Shown here: positions 37,766 through 47,152 of the stretch, one piece after another
How the letters are laid out: each line of letters starts with the position of its first letter
Position numbering within the stretch: the stretch's first letter is position 1
Origin: Shinella sp. WSJ-2
GTDB lineage: Bacteria > Pseudomonadota > Alphaproteobacteria > Rhizobiales > Rhizobiaceae
DNA: 64,000 nt
Assembly: GCF_003432075.1 (NCBI RefSeq)
Contig: NZ_QWBU01000003.1
Location: 587,608 to 651,607, forward strand
Direction of reading: 5' to 3'
The notes under the pieces: generated by a model
The model's input: only the letters and a program-made list of their open reading frames with translations
Database searches by the model: none
Told to the model about the DNA's origin: nothing
Translations under genes and position numbers: made by a program

Positions 37766-38509
37766 TCAGCGCAGCCAGCCGGTGGCAAGCGCACTCGCCC
37801 AGGCAAGCTCGCCGCGGTTTTCCGCCAAGCGGGCCATGGCCATGTGATCGTAGTCCACGAGATGAAACGTGGCGTCCCAGCGATCGCCGTGGCGCTCGAT
37901 CACGGCATAACGCGCATGGGGCGTACCTGTTTCGACCTTGTGCGGCACCGGTTCGTCGTCATCATAGGCTGGCGAACCGACGCTACCAGGATTGACGACC
38001 AGACGGCCGTCGCGCAAGCGCACGGCGCGCGCGATGTGGGTATGGCCGCAGAGAAGGACAGGGGGGGCGATGCTGCCGGCCAGCGCCTCGATCCGCTCGA
38101 TCGCGGAAAGCTGCATCACGCCTTCGCCAGAGGGTTCATCGAGCCAATAGGTGGTGTCGGTCTCTGGTGTGCCGTGGCACAGAAAGACGCTGTCTGCAAC
38201 GAGATGGGTCGGGGGCAGCTGGCTCAGCCAATTCAGGTGGCGCGGGGCGAGCTGCGCGTGCGCCCTGCGGTCCCAGCTTCCCATGGTGTCGGGCTGTTTT
38301 TCGAGGAGCCAGCGGTCGTGGTTGCCGGCGATGCAGGCGATATCGGCGCGCGACAGCAGGATGTCGGCGGTGCGGCCGGCGTTGAGGGCGCCACTCAGGT
38401 GATCGCCTAGATTGACGATCTTGCGGATGCCCCGGCGATCGATATCCGCCAGCACGGCTTCCAGTGCGAGATCATTACCATGGATGTCCGCAATCACTGC
38501 AATACGCAT
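37766..38509 (-). CDS. Calcineurin-like metallophosphoesterase
   Basis: The 247-aa protein has the metal-site series of YfcE/MJ0936-like phosphoesterases: A-D-I-H-G-N at the N-terminus, L-G-D-H-L-S-G (the first Asp of this motif binds metal), G-N-H-D-R, C-H-G-T-P and C-G-H-T-H. It is probably a cytosolic phosphodiesterase; the substrate is unknown. The frame is open upstream, but the ATG at 38509 puts the first metal motif (M-R-I-A-V-I-A-D-I-H) at the N-terminus. Five bases separate it from the DUF2842 gene upstream. Confidence 0.9.
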   Translation of the reverse strand: MRIAVIADIHGNDLALEAVLADIDRRGIRKIVNLGDHLSGALNAGRTADILLSRADIACIAGNHDRWLLEKQPDTMGSWDRRAHAQLAPRHLNWLSQLPPTHLVADSVFLCHGTPETDTTYWLDEPSGEGVMQLSAIERIEALAGSIAPPVLLCGHTHIARAVRLRDGRLVVNPGSVGSPAYDDDEPVPHKVETGTPHARYAVIERHGDRWDATFHLVDYDHMAMARLAENRGELAWASALATGWLR

Positions 38510-38514
38510 TGCCT

Positions 38515-38733
38515 TCAATCCTCGCGCGGCTTCACCGGCTTTTCCATCCACTTGATGATCAGCATGGCGGGCAGGATCCAAAGCAGGCCCGTCACCGTGA
38601 AATAGAGAAGGTGGATATACCAGGGCGACGCGCCGAGCGTGGCGGAGGCGACGGTGGTGGCGACAAGTGCATAGAACAGCACGAGGATGATGATCAGCAC
38701 CGTTCCGATCAGTTTTCGCAGGCGAGGGGGCAT
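38515..38733 (-). CDS. DUF2842 small membrane protein
   Basis: The 72-aa protein has two membrane segments (about 9-33 and 42-61), a P-R-L-R-K-L-I-G start and the W-Y-I-H-L-L-Y-F-x-V-x-G-L-L-W-I-L-P-A-M pattern of DUF2842, a conserved alphaproteobacterial family of unknown function often near ctaA. ATG 38733 is supported by the family's length; the frame stays open far upstream, opposite ctaA, without coding character. Confidence 0.85.
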   Translation of the reverse strand: MPPRLRKLIGTVLIIILVLFYALVATTVASATLGASPWYIHLLYFTVTGLLWILPAMLIIKWMEKPVKPRED

Positions 38734-38864
38734 AGTCGGTCTTTCGATCTCAGGGATGGCATTGCCAAGCCCCGCAGGGGCGCGACGGCATGCCGCAAAG
38801 CTTCGGGCCTTGTTTTGCACGGCCCGGTCAGGCAAATCAACGCCGGAGCAAGACCTGTAAAAGC

Positions 38865-38933
38865 GCAAAACGCGGTTTTGCAGGCATGACTGCCGGGACC
38901 ATAGGCCTGAAACAGCCGAAAACGCCGTTTCGG
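38865..38933. promoter_or_regulatory. Two perfect palindromes upstream of ctaA
   Basis: gcaaaac-gcg-gttttgc (38865-38881) and ccgaaa-acgccg-tttcgg (38916-38933) share a core of AAAACGC...GTTT. They lie between the divergent DUF2842 and ctaA genes, the second ending 16 bases before the ctaA ATG. They look like operator half-site pairs; the protein is unknown. Confidence 0.45.
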
Positions 38934-38949
38934 GAAAGGAGCAGAGACG

Positions 38950-40029
38950 ATGAGCGCGACCACCGCGACCGCATACCGCAGCAACGACGGCACGGACAGG
39001 ACGGACCGCAACCGCCGCCAGGTGCGCCGGTGGCTGGGCTTCGTGCTGTTCACGCTCTTCGTGCTGGTGCTCGTCGGCGGCGCGACGCGTCTGACCGAAT
39101 CCGGCCTGTCGATCACGGAATGGAAGCCGATTCACGGTGTCATCCCGCCGATCACCGCTCAGGAGTGGGAGGAGGAGTTCGACCTCTACAAGCGCATTCC
39201 GCAATATGAGCAGATCAACAAGGGCATGACGGTCGATGAATTCAAGACGATCTTCTGGTGGGAATGGGCGCATCGCCTGATCGCGCGCTCCATCGGCTTC
39301 GTCTTCGCCGTGCCGCTCGCCTTCTTCCTCCTGACCGGCCGCATCGAAAAGAAGCTGCGCTGGCCGCTCGTCGGCCTTTTGGCGCTCGGCGGCTTCCAGG
39401 GTTTTATCGGTTGGTGGATGGTGTCGTCCGGCCTTGCGGAGCGGGTCTCCGTCAGCCAGTACCGGCTCGCCACGCATCTCACGATCGCCTGTCTGATCTT
39501 CGCCTGGACCATGTGGCTGATGCGGGCGCTCTCGCCGCATAGCGACGACGCGGCCCCCACGCGCAGTTCCCGCCGCATGGCCGGCATCATCGCCTGCATG
39601 GCAATCTTCCAGATCTATCTCGGCGCATTGGTCGCCGGCCTCGATGCCGGTCTTTCCTACAATACCTGGCCGTTGATGGACGGCAGCGTCGTGCCTGGCG
39701 GGCTCTTCCTCCAACAGCCCTGGTGGATCAACCTCTTCGAGAACCCGAAGACCGTGCAGTTCGTGCACCGCCTCGGCGCCTATGTGCTGTTCACGCTCGT
39801 CGTGATCCACCTGATCTCGTCGCTGCGCGCCGCACCTGAAACGACGCACACGCGCCGCGCCCTAGTGCTGTTCGGCCTCGTCTGTCTCCAGGCGACGATC
39901 GGCATCCTGACGCTGGTCTGGCAGGTGCCGCTCGGCTGGGCGCTGGCGCATCAGGGCGGGGCGCTTGTCGTGCTCGGCTTTGCGGTGGCGCATTGGCGCG
40001 GTTTTTACGGCGAATATCCGCGGGACTGA
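38950..40029 (+). CDS. ctaA: Heme A synthase (COX15/CtaA)
   Basis: CtaA oxidises the C8 methyl of heme O to make heme A for aa3 oxidases. The 359-aa protein has eight membrane segments and the COX15 motifs: [18 protein letters not shown] (heme-ligand His), Q-Y-R-L-A-T-H and F-V-H-R-L-G-A-Y, plus A-H-Q-G-G-A-L near the end. This is the long type-2 alphaproteobacterial/mitochondrial form. The ATG at 38950 is preceded by aaagga. Confidence 0.95.
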   Translation: MSATTATAYRSNDGTDRTDRNRRQVRRWLGFVLFTLFVLVLVGGATRLTESGLSITEWKPIHGVIPPITAQEWEEEFDLYKRIPQYEQINKGMTVDEFKTIFWWEWAHRLIARSIGFVFAVPLAFFLLTGRIEKKLRWPLVGLLALGGFQGFIGWWMVSSGLAERVSVSQYRLATHLTIACLIFAWTMWLMRALSPHSDDAAPTRSSRRMAGIIACMAIFQIYLGALVAGLDAGLSYNTWPLMDGSVVPGGLFLQQPWWINLFENPKTVQFVHRLGAYVLFTLVVIHLISSLRAAPETTHTRRALVLFGLVCLQATIGILTLVWQVPLGWALAHQGGALVVLGFAVAHWRGFYGEYPRD

Positions 40030-40032
40030 AGA

Positions 40033-40875
40033 TCAGGCCTGTTTGAGGACATTCCGGATGGCGGCGGCAACGGCGAGTTCGTTGTCGCGTTCCTCCGCGT
40101 TGTCATCCTCGTCATGCCAGGCGGCAGATAGGCAGCCATAGGCGAAACCGTAGCGCAGGAGGGTGCGGACGTCGCGCCCGAGCGTTTCGGCAAAAATCTC
40201 CGCCATTGCGGCGATCCGCTCCTCGCTGCGGGTAAGGTCGAAGCGGTCGAGCGGGTTTGAGAACATGTTGGCGACATCGAGCGCCGCATCGCCGATCAAT
40301 CCGGCGGGGTCGATGATCAGCCAGCCGCGTAGGCCGTGGACGATGTTTTCGTGATGCAGGTCGCCATGCAGCGGCTTGATGTCCCGCTGATCCGCAAGCA
40401 GCATCTCGGCGAATTCAGCCGCCTCTGAATATGGACCTGGAATGCCTGCTCTACGGTCGCGTTCGGCTTTGCTGAACAGGCTTGAAAAATACCGCTCTAG
40501 CGGTTGCAGGCTTGCGGGCGGTGGCGTGTCGGACGGACGGTGATACTCCCGCAGCACCTCGGCAGCGATGCGTGTGGCATCTTCGTCTCCGTGGGCTTCC
40601 AGGTGGTCCCGCAAGGTCGTCTTGCCGGCATGCTCCATCAGCAGCATGTCGCCTGAGCGAGCGAGCAATTGCACGCAGCCGATGCCGTCGCGCCAGGTCA
40701 GAAAATCCGCACCGCGCAGGCTGTCGTCCAGCGCTTTCGGCTTGAGCCGTTTGACGATGGCGTGAGTGCCATCGGCAAGCGTCACCGCATATACGGTTCC
40801 CACCACCGTATCGGCGTTCTGGCTGGCGCTTTCGATCCGCCATTCTGCCGGGAAGGAGAGAGCGTTAAAGCTCAT
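40033..40875 (-). CDS. APH(6)/hydroxyurea-type phosphotransferase family protein
   Basis: The 280-aa kinase-like protein has the N-lobe V-K-R-L-K, the catalytic loop L-H-G-D-L-H-H-E-N and the metal motif [10 protein letters not shown], which is the pattern of the aminoglycoside-6 / hydroxyurea resistance kinase family. The start ATG overlaps the argC stop by four bases, so it is translated with argC as a chromosomal two-gene unit. That setting suggests a housekeeping small-molecule kinase rather than an acquired resistance gene; the substrate is unknown. Confidence 0.82.
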   Translation of the reverse strand: MSFNALSFPAEWRIESASQNADTVVGTVYAVTLADGTHAIVKRLKPKALDDSLRGADFLTWRDGIGCVQLLARSGDMLLMEHAGKTTLRDHLEAHGDEDATRIAAEVLREYHRPSDTPPPASLQPLERYFSSLFSKAERDRRAGIPGPYSEAAEFAEMLLADQRDIKPLHGDLHHENIVHGLRGWLIIDPAGLIGDAALDVANMFSNPLDRFDLTRSEERIAAMAEIFAETLGRDVRTLLRYGFAYGCLSAAWHDEDDNAEERDNELAVAAAIRNVLKQA

Positions 40876-41804
40876 CCCTTCAGCATCAAATCCATGTTCT
40901 GCACAGCCGCACCCGAAGCACCCTTGCCGAGATTGTCGAGCAGGGCGACGAGATTGACATGCGGGCTGCCTGCGGTGCCGAAGACATAGAGCTTCATGCG
41001 GTCCGTATCGGCCAGCTCCACGGCATTGACGCGGGCGAGGTTGGCACTTTCCTTGAGATCGACGACCTCGACGATCTCCTGACCGGCATAATGGTCGGCC
41101 AGTGCAGCATGAATCGAGCCGAGCGAGGCGTGGTCGTTGAGATCGGCGAGATAGAGCGGCACCTGCACGATCATGCCCTGCGGGAATTTTCCGACGGAGG
41201 GCGAGAAAATCGGCGCGCGGTCGAGAAGGCCGTGCACCTGCATTTCCGGCACGTGCTTGTGCTTGAGCGTCAGGCCGTAGAGGAAGTGCGGCGCATCGAT
41301 ATGCTCGGGATGATTTTCATCCTCCATCTGCGCGATCATCTGCTTGCCGCCGCCGGTATAGCCGGAGACTGCGTTGACCGTGACCGGATAATCCTGCGGA
41401 AGCAGGCCGGCGAGGCGCAGCGGCCGAATAAGGCCGATGGCGCCCGTCGGGTAGCAGCCGGGATTGGCGACATAGCGCGCATCCGCGATCTTCTTCGGCT
41501 GCGCCTTGTCCATCTCGGCAAAGCCATAGGCCCAGTCCGGGTGGACGCGGTGCGCCGTCGAGGTGTCGATGATGCGAACGGAATTGTTGCCCGAGACCAT
41601 CGCGACGGCTTCCTTCGCCGCATCGTCCGGCAGGCAGAGGATGGCGACGTCGGCGCTGTTCAAGAGGTCTTCGCGCAGCTGCGCATTGCGGCGCTCGGCT
41701 TCCGGAATGGACAAGAGTTCCACATCGTCGCGGCCGGCCATGCGGGTACGGATCTGCAGACCCGTCGTGCCGTGTTCGCCATCGATGAAGATCTTCGGTT
41801 TCAT
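40872..41804 (-). CDS. argC: N-acetyl-gamma-glutamyl-phosphate reductase (type 2)
   Basis: ArgC performs the third step of arginine synthesis, reducing acetylglutamyl phosphate with NADPH. The 310-aa protein is the short type-2 form: N-terminal [13 protein letters not shown], catalytic Cys117 in A-N-P-G-C-Y-P-T-G, and the substrate-site G-Y-T-G-G-G-K and H-K-H-V-P-E-M motifs. The true start is the ATG at 41804; the frame stays open upstream through agmatinase sequence. Overlaps the kinase gene at its 3' end. Confidence 0.95.
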   Translation of the reverse strand: MKPKIFIDGEHGTTGLQIRTRMAGRDDVELLSIPEAERRNAQLREDLLNSADVAILCLPDDAAKEAVAMVSGNNSVRIIDTSTAHRVHPDWAYGFAEMDKAQPKKIADARYVANPGCYPTGAIGLIRPLRLAGLLPQDYPVTVNAVSGYTGGGKQMIAQMEDENHPEHIDAPHFLYGLTLKHKHVPEMQVHGLLDRAPIFSPSVGKFPQGMIVQVPLYLADLNDHASLGSIHAALADHYAGQEIVEVVDLKESANLARVNAVELADTDRMKLYVFGTAGSPHVNLVALLDNLGKGASGAAVQNMDLMLKG

Positions 41805-41875
41805 CTCTCGTCCAATCCTGTTTTTGCCTTCGCGGCGGATATAGCCCCTTGCCCTGTCGTATTCAACGCCGTGTT

Positions 41876-42829
41876 TCAGCGTCGCTCCGCCAGCGCTTCG
41901 GCATGCAGGCCGAGCATATACATGGCGATATTGGAGGCGGCGATGGCGGTGATGTCGGCATGGTCGTAGGCCGGCGCGACTTCGACGACATCCGAACCGA
42001 CGATGTTGAGCGCGCCGAGCTTGCGCAGCACCGAGAGGATGCGCGCGCTCGTCGGGCCGCCGGAGACCGGCGTGCCGGTGCCGGGCGCAAAGGCCGGGTC
42101 GAGGCAATCGATATCGAAGGTGAGATAGGTCGGCTTGTCGCCGACATGGTGGATGATCGCATCGGCGAGTTGGCCGGCATTCATCTCCTCCACGTCATAA
42201 CCGTAGAGAATGCGGATACCGCAATCCTCGGGCGCGTGGGTGCGGATACCGATCTGGATCGACGTCTCGGGATCGATCAGGCCTTCGCGCACGGCCGTGC
42301 CGACGAAGGAGCCGTGGTCGATGCGACCCTTCTCGTCGGCCCAGGTGTCCTGATGCGCGTCGAACTGCACGAGGGAGAGGGGGCCGTATTTTTCCGCATG
42401 GGCGCGCAAGAGCGGCAGCGTGATGAAATGGTCGCCGCCGAGCGTCAGCATATAGGCGCCGGATTTCAAGATCTTCTTCGCCTCGCGCTCGATCGTGCCG
42501 GGCGTCTTCGAATGGTTGCCGTAGTCGAGCAGGCAGTCGCCGTAGTCGATGACGGCCATGTCCTCGAACAGGTCGCGCTCGAAGGGATATTGCGGATCGT
42601 TGTCCATGATGGCGGAGGCGCGGCGGATCGCCTGCGGCCCGAAACGCGTGCCGGGGCGGTTGGAGGTGGCGGCATCGAATGGAATGCCCCAGACGACCGC
42701 ATCGACATCCTTCAGCACCTTGGTGTAACGCCGGCGCATGAAGGACAGGATGCCCGCATGGGTCGGGTCAGAGGCCGCGCTCTTCAGCGTCTTGCCGGTG
42801 ATGGCGTGGTCGATCGTCTTGTTGGCCAT
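41876..42829 (-). CDS. speB: Agmatinase / ureohydrolase family
   Basis: The 317-aa Mn-dependent ureohydrolase has [13 protein letters not shown] and the [16 protein letters not shown] motif that together bind two Mn ions. Agmatinase makes putrescine from agmatine, but related guanidinobutyrase or guanidinopropionase activities cannot be excluded. ATG 42829 has an excellent ggaggg at close distance. The location between argC and rpsI is conserved in rhizobia; 71 bases separate its stop from argC. Confidence 0.88.
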   Translation of the reverse strand: MANKTIDHAITGKTLKSAASDPTHAGILSFMRRRYTKVLKDVDAVVWGIPFDAATSNRPGTRFGPQAIRRASAIMDNDPQYPFERDLFEDMAVIDYGDCLLDYGNHSKTPGTIEREAKKILKSGAYMLTLGGDHFITLPLLRAHAEKYGPLSLVQFDAHQDTWADEKGRIDHGSFVGTAVREGLIDPETSIQIGIRTHAPEDCGIRILYGYDVEEMNAGQLADAIIHHVGDKPTYLTFDIDCLDPAFAPGTGTPVSGGPTSARILSVLRKLGALNIVGSDVVEVAPAYDHADITAIAASNIAMYMLGLHAEALAERR

Positions 42830-42931
42830 GAAAGTCCCTCCAGAGCATTTCCAGCAAAAAATGCGCAAACAAAAATGTGGCGGGACGTTCGCCAATCGGC
42901 TTGCGCAAGGCAAGGGATTTTTGCGCGCCCA

Positions 42932-42965
42932 AAACAAAAAAGGCCGGGGCGAACCCCGGCCTTTC
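42932..42965 (-). terminator. Terminator of the rplM-rpsI operon
   Basis: On the - strand a 9-bp stem (aggccgggg / ccccggcct, loop ttcg) is followed by tttttgtttt. It lies 25 bases beyond the rpsI stop. Confidence 0.92.
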
Positions 42966-42986
42966 CTGAACCAAATGTCCGAGCGA

Positions 42987-43463
42987 TTAACGCTTGGAGA
43001 ACTGGAACGAACGACGGGCCTTGGCCTTGCCGTACTTCTTGCGTTCGACGACACGCGAGTCGCGCGTCAGGAAGCCGCCCTTCTTCAGGACCGAGCGCAG
43101 GCCCGGCTCGAAGTAGGTCAGTGCCTTGGAGATGCCGTGACGAACGGCACCGGCCTGGCCGGACAGGCCGCCGCCGGCAACGGTCGCGTCGATGTCGAAC
43201 TGGCCGTCACGGGCAGCTGCGACGATCGGCTGCTGCAGGATCATCTGCAGGACCGGGCGTGCGAAGTAGGCTTCGTACGACTTGCCGTTGATGGTGATCT
43301 TGCCGGAGCCCGGCTTGACCCACACGCGGGCGACAGCGTCCTTGCGCTTGCCGGTGGCGTAGGAACGGCCCTGGGCGTCAACCTTCTTGACGTGAACCGG
43401 GGCGGAAGCGGCCGGAGCTGCAGCGGCGACGCCGAGGTCCTTGAGCGAGGAGAGGTCGGCCAT
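42987..43463 (-). CDS. rpsI: 30S ribosomal protein S9
   Basis: The 158-aa protein carries the S9 signature [19 protein letters not shown] and the basic C-terminal [17 protein letters not shown] that reaches the P-site tRNA. The Ala-rich N-terminal extension of about 30 residues is typical of Rhizobiales. It lies one base after rplM and ends the operon before a strong terminator. Confidence 0.97.
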   Translation of the reverse strand: MADLSSLKDLGVAAAAPAASAPVHVKKVDAQGRSYATGKRKDAVARVWVKPGSGKITINGKSYEAYFARPVLQMILQQPIVAAARDGQFDIDATVAGGGLSGQAGAVRHGISKALTYFEPGLRSVLKKGGFLTRDSRVVERKKYGKAKARRSFQFSKR

Positions 43464-43464
43464 A

Positions 43465-43929
43465 TCAGGCGCTCCTTGTGTTCTTGCTGTTCAGCTTGGC
43501 GACGTCGAGAGCGACGGGCTGCTGGGCTTCATGCGGGTGGTTCGAGCCGGCGTAAACGCGCAGGTTCTTCATCTGGCGACGGCCGAGCGGGCCGCGCGGA
43601 ACCATGCGCTCGACTGCCTTCTCGAGAACGCGCTCCGGGAAGCGGCCTTCGATGATCTGGCGAGCCGTACGCTCCTTGATGCCGCCCGGGTAACCGGTGT
43701 GCCAGTAGTACTTCTTGTCGGAGTACTTCTTGCCGGTGAACACGACCTTGTCGGCGTTGATCACGATGATGTTGTCACCGTCATCGACGTGGGGCGTGAA
43801 GGTGGCCTTGTGCTTGCCGCGCAGGCGGTTTGCGATGAGGGTAGCGAGACGACCGACAACGAGGCCTTCGGCGTCGATGAGGATCCACTGCTTCTCTACC
43901 TCGGCGGGCTTCTGTACGAAAGTACCCAT
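43465..43929 (-). CDS. rplM: 50S ribosomal protein L13
   Basis: The 154-aa L13 shows [15 protein letters not shown] and the G-Y-P-G-G-I-K...[10 protein letters not shown] signature. ATG 43929 is chosen because it gives the family N-terminus (M-G-T-F-V-Q-K-P); the frame extends upstream through the leader. It is the first gene of the rplM-rpsI operon with a consensus-like promoter about 125 bases upstream. Confidence 0.97.
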   Translation of the reverse strand: MGTFVQKPAEVEKQWILIDAEGLVVGRLATLIANRLRGKHKATFTPHVDDGDNIIVINADKVVFTGKKYSDKKYYWHTGYPGGIKERTARQIIEGRFPERVLEKAVERMVPRGPLGRRQMKNLRVYAGSNHPHEAQQPVALDVAKLNSKNTRSA

Positions 43930-44052
43930 GGGAGTAGCTCTTTCTTTAGGGTCCCGAAGCCTTGTGGGCTTGGGCGCTTCTTGTTGCTTGGTTTGACCCC
44001 TTGCAGGTGCCAAAAATCGAACGCGCCCCGTGGGGAGCGCGATCTGGGGCGG

Positions 44053-44081
44053 TGTATAAGTGAGACATGGCGGAGCGTCAA
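44053..44081 (-). promoter_or_regulatory. Sigma-70-type promoter of rplM-rpsI
   Basis: Read on the - strand: cTTGACG (44076-44081 for ttgacg) - 17 bases - TATACA (44053-44058). Spacing and both hexamers are near consensus. It gives a 5' leader of roughly 115 bases. Confidence 0.75.
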
Positions 44082-44158
44082 GGGATGTCATTCCGACGAC
44101 GTCAAGAATAATCAAGCAAAAACAATAGCTTGCCTTTGAGGTATTTCAATACCGCAAA

Positions 44159-44590
44159 TTATTGCGGCGGAATCGAATAGGTCGCGGTCGCATGCGCAAC
44201 CAGATCTGCCTCGTCTGCACCAAAAATGGAGGCTTCCACGACGGCCAGCCGTTTGCCGAGCTTGAGGATCCGGCAGGTGCACGAGAGGGGGCCGGGCTCG
44301 GGCTTGCGCAGGAAATTGATGTTGAGATTGGTGGTAACAGCGAGCGCCACCGGGCCGATATGCGCGAGCACCGCACACCATGCGCCGACATCGGCCAGCG
44401 CAAAGAGGGTAGGGCCGGAAATCGTGCCGCCGGGGCGCAGGTGCCGCTCATTGGGCTCAAGCCGCATGGTGATTGTGCCGGGACCGACCGTCATCACCTC
44501 GAACACCTTGCCATCCGTATGAAGCTGCGGAAAGTCGGCTTCGAGGAAGCGGTTCAGCGCTTCCGGGCTCATGATCGGCGTCAGGTCCAT
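44159..44590 (-). CDS. PaaI/hotdog-fold thioesterase
   Basis: The 143-aa protein has the hotdog pattern: R-H-L-R-P-G-G-T-I-S-G-P-T-L-F-A-L-A-D-V-G-A-W, then T-T-N-L-N-I-N-F-L-R-K-P and a terminal beta strand. Such proteins hydrolyse acyl-CoA or aryl-CoA thioesters; substrate unknown. ATG 44590 has ggag at suitable distance, unlike the ATG five codons upstream. It is divergent from the enoyl-CoA hydratase gene, a possible functional partner in acyl-CoA turnover. Confidence 0.87.
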   Translation of the reverse strand: MDLTPIMSPEALNRFLEADFPQLHTDGKVFEVMTVGPGTITMRLEPNERHLRPGGTISGPTLFALADVGAWCAVLAHIGPVALAVTTNLNINFLRKPEPGPLSCTCRILKLGKRLAVVEASIFGADEADLVAHATATYSIPPQ

Positions 44591-44736
44591 TGCATGTCTC
44601 TCCATTGCGCCGTTTACAGACCGATTTTCCCGCTGCCGCAAGCCCTCTGAAAGTCTATGCCCCTCATCTCGGTGTGTTCTTGAAACGATCTCGCGCGCGG
44701 CGTAGGACCGCGGGTGACGCAAAGATGGAGGCAGAT

Positions 44737-45558
44737 ATGGCTGACGTGGTGGAATTCCGGAAAGACGGATCGGGCGCTCTGGTGCGAGTGGAAAGAGCCG
44801 AACCGATCCTGCGGATAACGTTGAACAATCCACCGGCAAACGCGCTTTCCATCGCCACGATGGAGGCGCTCGGCGAGGCATTGGATGCCGCTGCGAAGGA
44901 TGATGCGATCCGCATCGTCGTGCTGGCTTCCACCGGCAAGGTCTTTTCCGCCGGCCATGACCTCAAGGAGATGACCGCGCACCGAGCGGATGCCGATGGC
45001 GGCCGCGCCTTCTTCGAAAGGACCATGCGCATGGCGGCGGATATCATGCTGAAGATCGCCGCGCTTCCGCAGCCTGTCGTCGCCGAGATCGACGGTCTCG
45101 CCACCGCCGCCGGCTGCCAGCTTGTCGCCAGCTGCGATCTGGCGATCTGCACTGATACCTCGACCTTCTGCACGCCGGGCGTCAATATCGGTCTGTTCTG
45201 CTCGACTCCGATGGTCGCCGTTATCAGGGCCGCGCACCCCAAGCAGGCGATGGAGATGCTCCTGACCGGCGAAACCATCGACGCCTCCACAGCGAAGGAT
45301 TTCGGCCTCATCAACCGCATCGTGCCGCAGCAATATCTGCGCCAGGTCGTCGACAAATACGCCGCCGTCATCGCCGCGAAATCCCCGCAGGCGCTGCGCA
45401 TCGGTAAAGCCGCCATCCGCGCCCAGGCGGGCCTGTCGGTGGCGGAGGCCTATGACGTCGCGGTCGCGACGATGGTGGAGAACATGATGGCGGATGATGC
45501 CAAGGAAGGCATTGGCGCGTTTTTGAACAAGCGCATGCCGGAGTGGGATCGCAAATAG
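44737..45558 (+). CDS. Enoyl-CoA hydratase/isomerase family protein
   Basis: The 273-aa crotonase-fold protein has R-I-T-L-N-N-P-P-A-N-A-L, the oxyanion-hole segment F-S-A-G-H-D-L-K-E-M and the second oxyanion motif I-D-G-L-A-T-A-A-G-C-Q-L. The Glu pair of classical enoyl-CoA hydratases is not obvious: the motif is G-C-Q-L with Gln, and T-P-G-V-N-I-G-L-F-C-S-T-P follows, so the exact reaction is uncertain (hydratase, isomerase or other). ATG 44737 has ggagg five bases upstream and is preferred to the ATG at 44725. Confidence 0.88.
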   Translation: MADVVEFRKDGSGALVRVERAEPILRITLNNPPANALSIATMEALGEALDAAAKDDAIRIVVLASTGKVFSAGHDLKEMTAHRADADGGRAFFERTMRMAADIMLKIAALPQPVVAEIDGLATAAGCQLVASCDLAICTDTSTFCTPGVNIGLFCSTPMVAVIRAAHPKQAMEMLLTGETIDASTAKDFGLINRIVPQQYLRQVVDKYAAVIAAKSPQALRIGKAAIRAQAGLSVAEAYDVAVATMVENMMADDAKEGIGAFLNKRMPEWDRK

Positions 45559-45559
45559 T

Positions 45560-46396
45560 TCAGGCCAGCTTGAGCACCAGCACGCCGCAGGCAATCACCG
45601 CCCCCGCCACATAGCGCCAGATGCTCGCCGTCTCCTTGAGGATGAACACCGAGATCAGCAGTGCGAAGAGAATGGCGGTTTCGCGCAGCGCCGCGACGGT
45701 GGCGACCGGGGCCTTGGTCATCGCCCAGAGCGCGAGGCCATAGGATGCGATGGAGCCGGCGCCGCCGAAGAGGCCGCGCGCCCAGTTGCGGCGAACATGG
45801 GTCCAGACGGTGGTGATGCCGCGGCGGTAGATCGCCCAGGCGAACAGCAGCACGGGCGGCAGGAGCGCCATCCAGAGCGTGTAGGAGACGGCATTGCCGG
45901 AGGCGCGCGCGCCCGCACCGTCCACAAAGGTATAGGTAGCGATGACGATGGCGTTTGCCAGCGCCAGCAGGATGGCGTGACGGCCGCCGTGGCGCGATTC
46001 GAAGGCGAGCGTCAGCACACCCGCCGAGATGACGAGCACGCCGATCATCGCCGTCGTGGTCAGGTGTTCGCCGAGCACCACTCCGCTCGTCATGGCGACG
46101 AGGAGGGGCGCGGTGCCGCGCATCAGCGGATAGACGAGCCCGATATCGCCGGCCCGGTAGGCGCCCGCCACCAGCTGGAAATAGGCGAATTGCAGGAATG
46201 CCGAGACGAAGATGAACGGCCACGCCTCCGGCTTCGGCAGCGGCACGAAGGGCAGGAAGACCAGGCCGACGGCGCCGGCGCCGAGCGCGACCATCGCCGC
46301 ATCCAGCGACTTGTCCGTGCCGGCCTTGACGATGGCATTCCACGTCGCATGCAGGGCCGCGCCGAACAGCACGAGAAAGAGAACGTCTAACGGCAA
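45560..46396 (-). CDS. EamA/DMT-superfamily transporter
   Basis: This protein has ten membrane segments in two repeats; N-terminal A-A-L-H-A-T-W-N-A-I-V-K and the second-half G-S-I-A-S-Y-G-L-A-L-W-A mark the EamA fold, and the R-E-T-A-I-L-F-A segment is typical. The open frame reaches an ATG at 46477, but that has no ribosome binding site and a non-hydrophobic lead; a TTG at 46396 with gagg at good spacing gives a 278-aa protein beginning at the first membrane helix and is preferred. Convergent with the hydratase (one base between stops). Confidence 0.82.
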   Translation of the reverse strand: MPLDVLFLVLFGAALHATWNAIVKAGTDKSLDAAMVALGAGAVGLVFLPFVPLPKPEAWPFIFVSAFLQFAYFQLVAGAYRAGDIGLVYPLMRGTAPLLVAMTSGVVLGEHLTTTAMIGVLVISAGVLTLAFESRHGGRHAILLALANAIVIATYTFVDGAGARASGNAVSYTLWMALLPPVLLFAWAIYRRGITTVWTHVRRNWARGLFGGAGSIASYGLALWAMTKAPVATVAALRETAILFALLISVFILKETASIWRYVAGAVIACGVLVLKLA

Positions 46397-46461
46397 TCTG
46401 GGACCTCGGAGGGGCAGGCGGGCGGGACGGGGAGTGATGTCTTCATCTGCCCAAAAACGCT

Positions 46462-46542
46462 GATTGGCAATCGGCATTTTTTGCGAAAATCGTGCTGGCA
46501 GGCGGCAAACACGCCGGGAATGATCCGATTTGGCACAATCGG
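46462..46542. promoter_or_regulatory. Two GATT-N-AATC palindromes between divergent genes
   Basis: gatt-ggc-aatc (46462-46472) and ccgatt-tggcac-aatcgg (46525-46542) are perfect inverted repeats with a shared GATT/AATC half-site, about 60 bases apart, in the gap between the EamA gene and the first CoA-binding gene. They look like sites for one dimeric regulator; which protein binds is unknown. Confidence 0.35.
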
Positions 46543-46649
46543 CGGCCGGAAGCGGGCAAACGCGCGATCGTCTTGTTTAAGGTTCTGCGTTAGAATGAAG
46601 TTGCAAAAGAGAAGTGAGAGACGGTCTCAAACGCCCGGAGGAGGCTGAG

Positions 46650-47087
46650 ATGAACCACGATCGCTATCCCGACAGCTACATCCGCAACATCCTGTCATCC
46701 GTTCACACCATTGCTGTGCTTGGCGCCTCGCCGAATGACAGCAGGCCGAGCCATGGCGTGATGGGTTTCCTGCTCGGCAAGGGATATCGCGTTATTCCGG
46801 TCAATCCCGGCCATGCCGGCAAGACCATTCTTGGGCAGACTGTCTACGCGCATCTCGCGGACCTTCCCGAAGCCATCGATATGGTCGATATTTTCCGGGC
46901 CGCGAACCAGTTTGATAGCGTCGTCGACGAGGTTCTGGCGATGAAGCCGATGCCGAGAGTGCTCTGGGGGCAGTTCTCCGTTCGCGACGACGCCGCGGCG
47001 GCCCGCGCTGAGGCAGCAGGCATCCAGGTTGTCATGGATCGCTGCCCGGTGACGGAATATCCGGTGCTGATGCTCAAGGCGTCCTGA
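46650..47087 (+). CDS. CoA-binding (Rossmann) protein, first tandem copy
   Basis: The 145-aa single-domain protein has the YccU/CoA_binding_2 pattern: V-L-G-A-S-P-N-D near the N-terminus, G-Y-R-V-I-P-V-N-P and a C-terminal V-V-M-D-R-C-P-V-T-E-Y. It is a stand-alone CoA-binding domain of the succinyl-CoA synthetase alpha type; the cellular role is unclear. It has a strong ggaggagg ribosome binding site. A close paralogue follows 65 bases downstream. Confidence 0.9.
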   Translation: MNHDRYPDSYIRNILSSVHTIAVLGASPNDSRPSHGVMGFLLGKGYRVIPVNPGHAGKTILGQTVYAHLADLPEAIDMVDIFRAANQFDSVVDEVLAMKPMPRVLWGQFSVRDDAAAARAEAAGIQVVMDRCPVTEYPVLMLKAS

Positions 47088-47152
47088 CGACTGTCAAATA
47101 TTGACATCACGCAACGTTACCCCAATTCTCCCCGGAGAAACGGGACAGCGCC

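Noticed and set aside
40033..40875. Acquired aminoglycoside resistance gene
   Set aside because: Composition is like its neighbours and it is coupled to argC; no mobile element flanks it.
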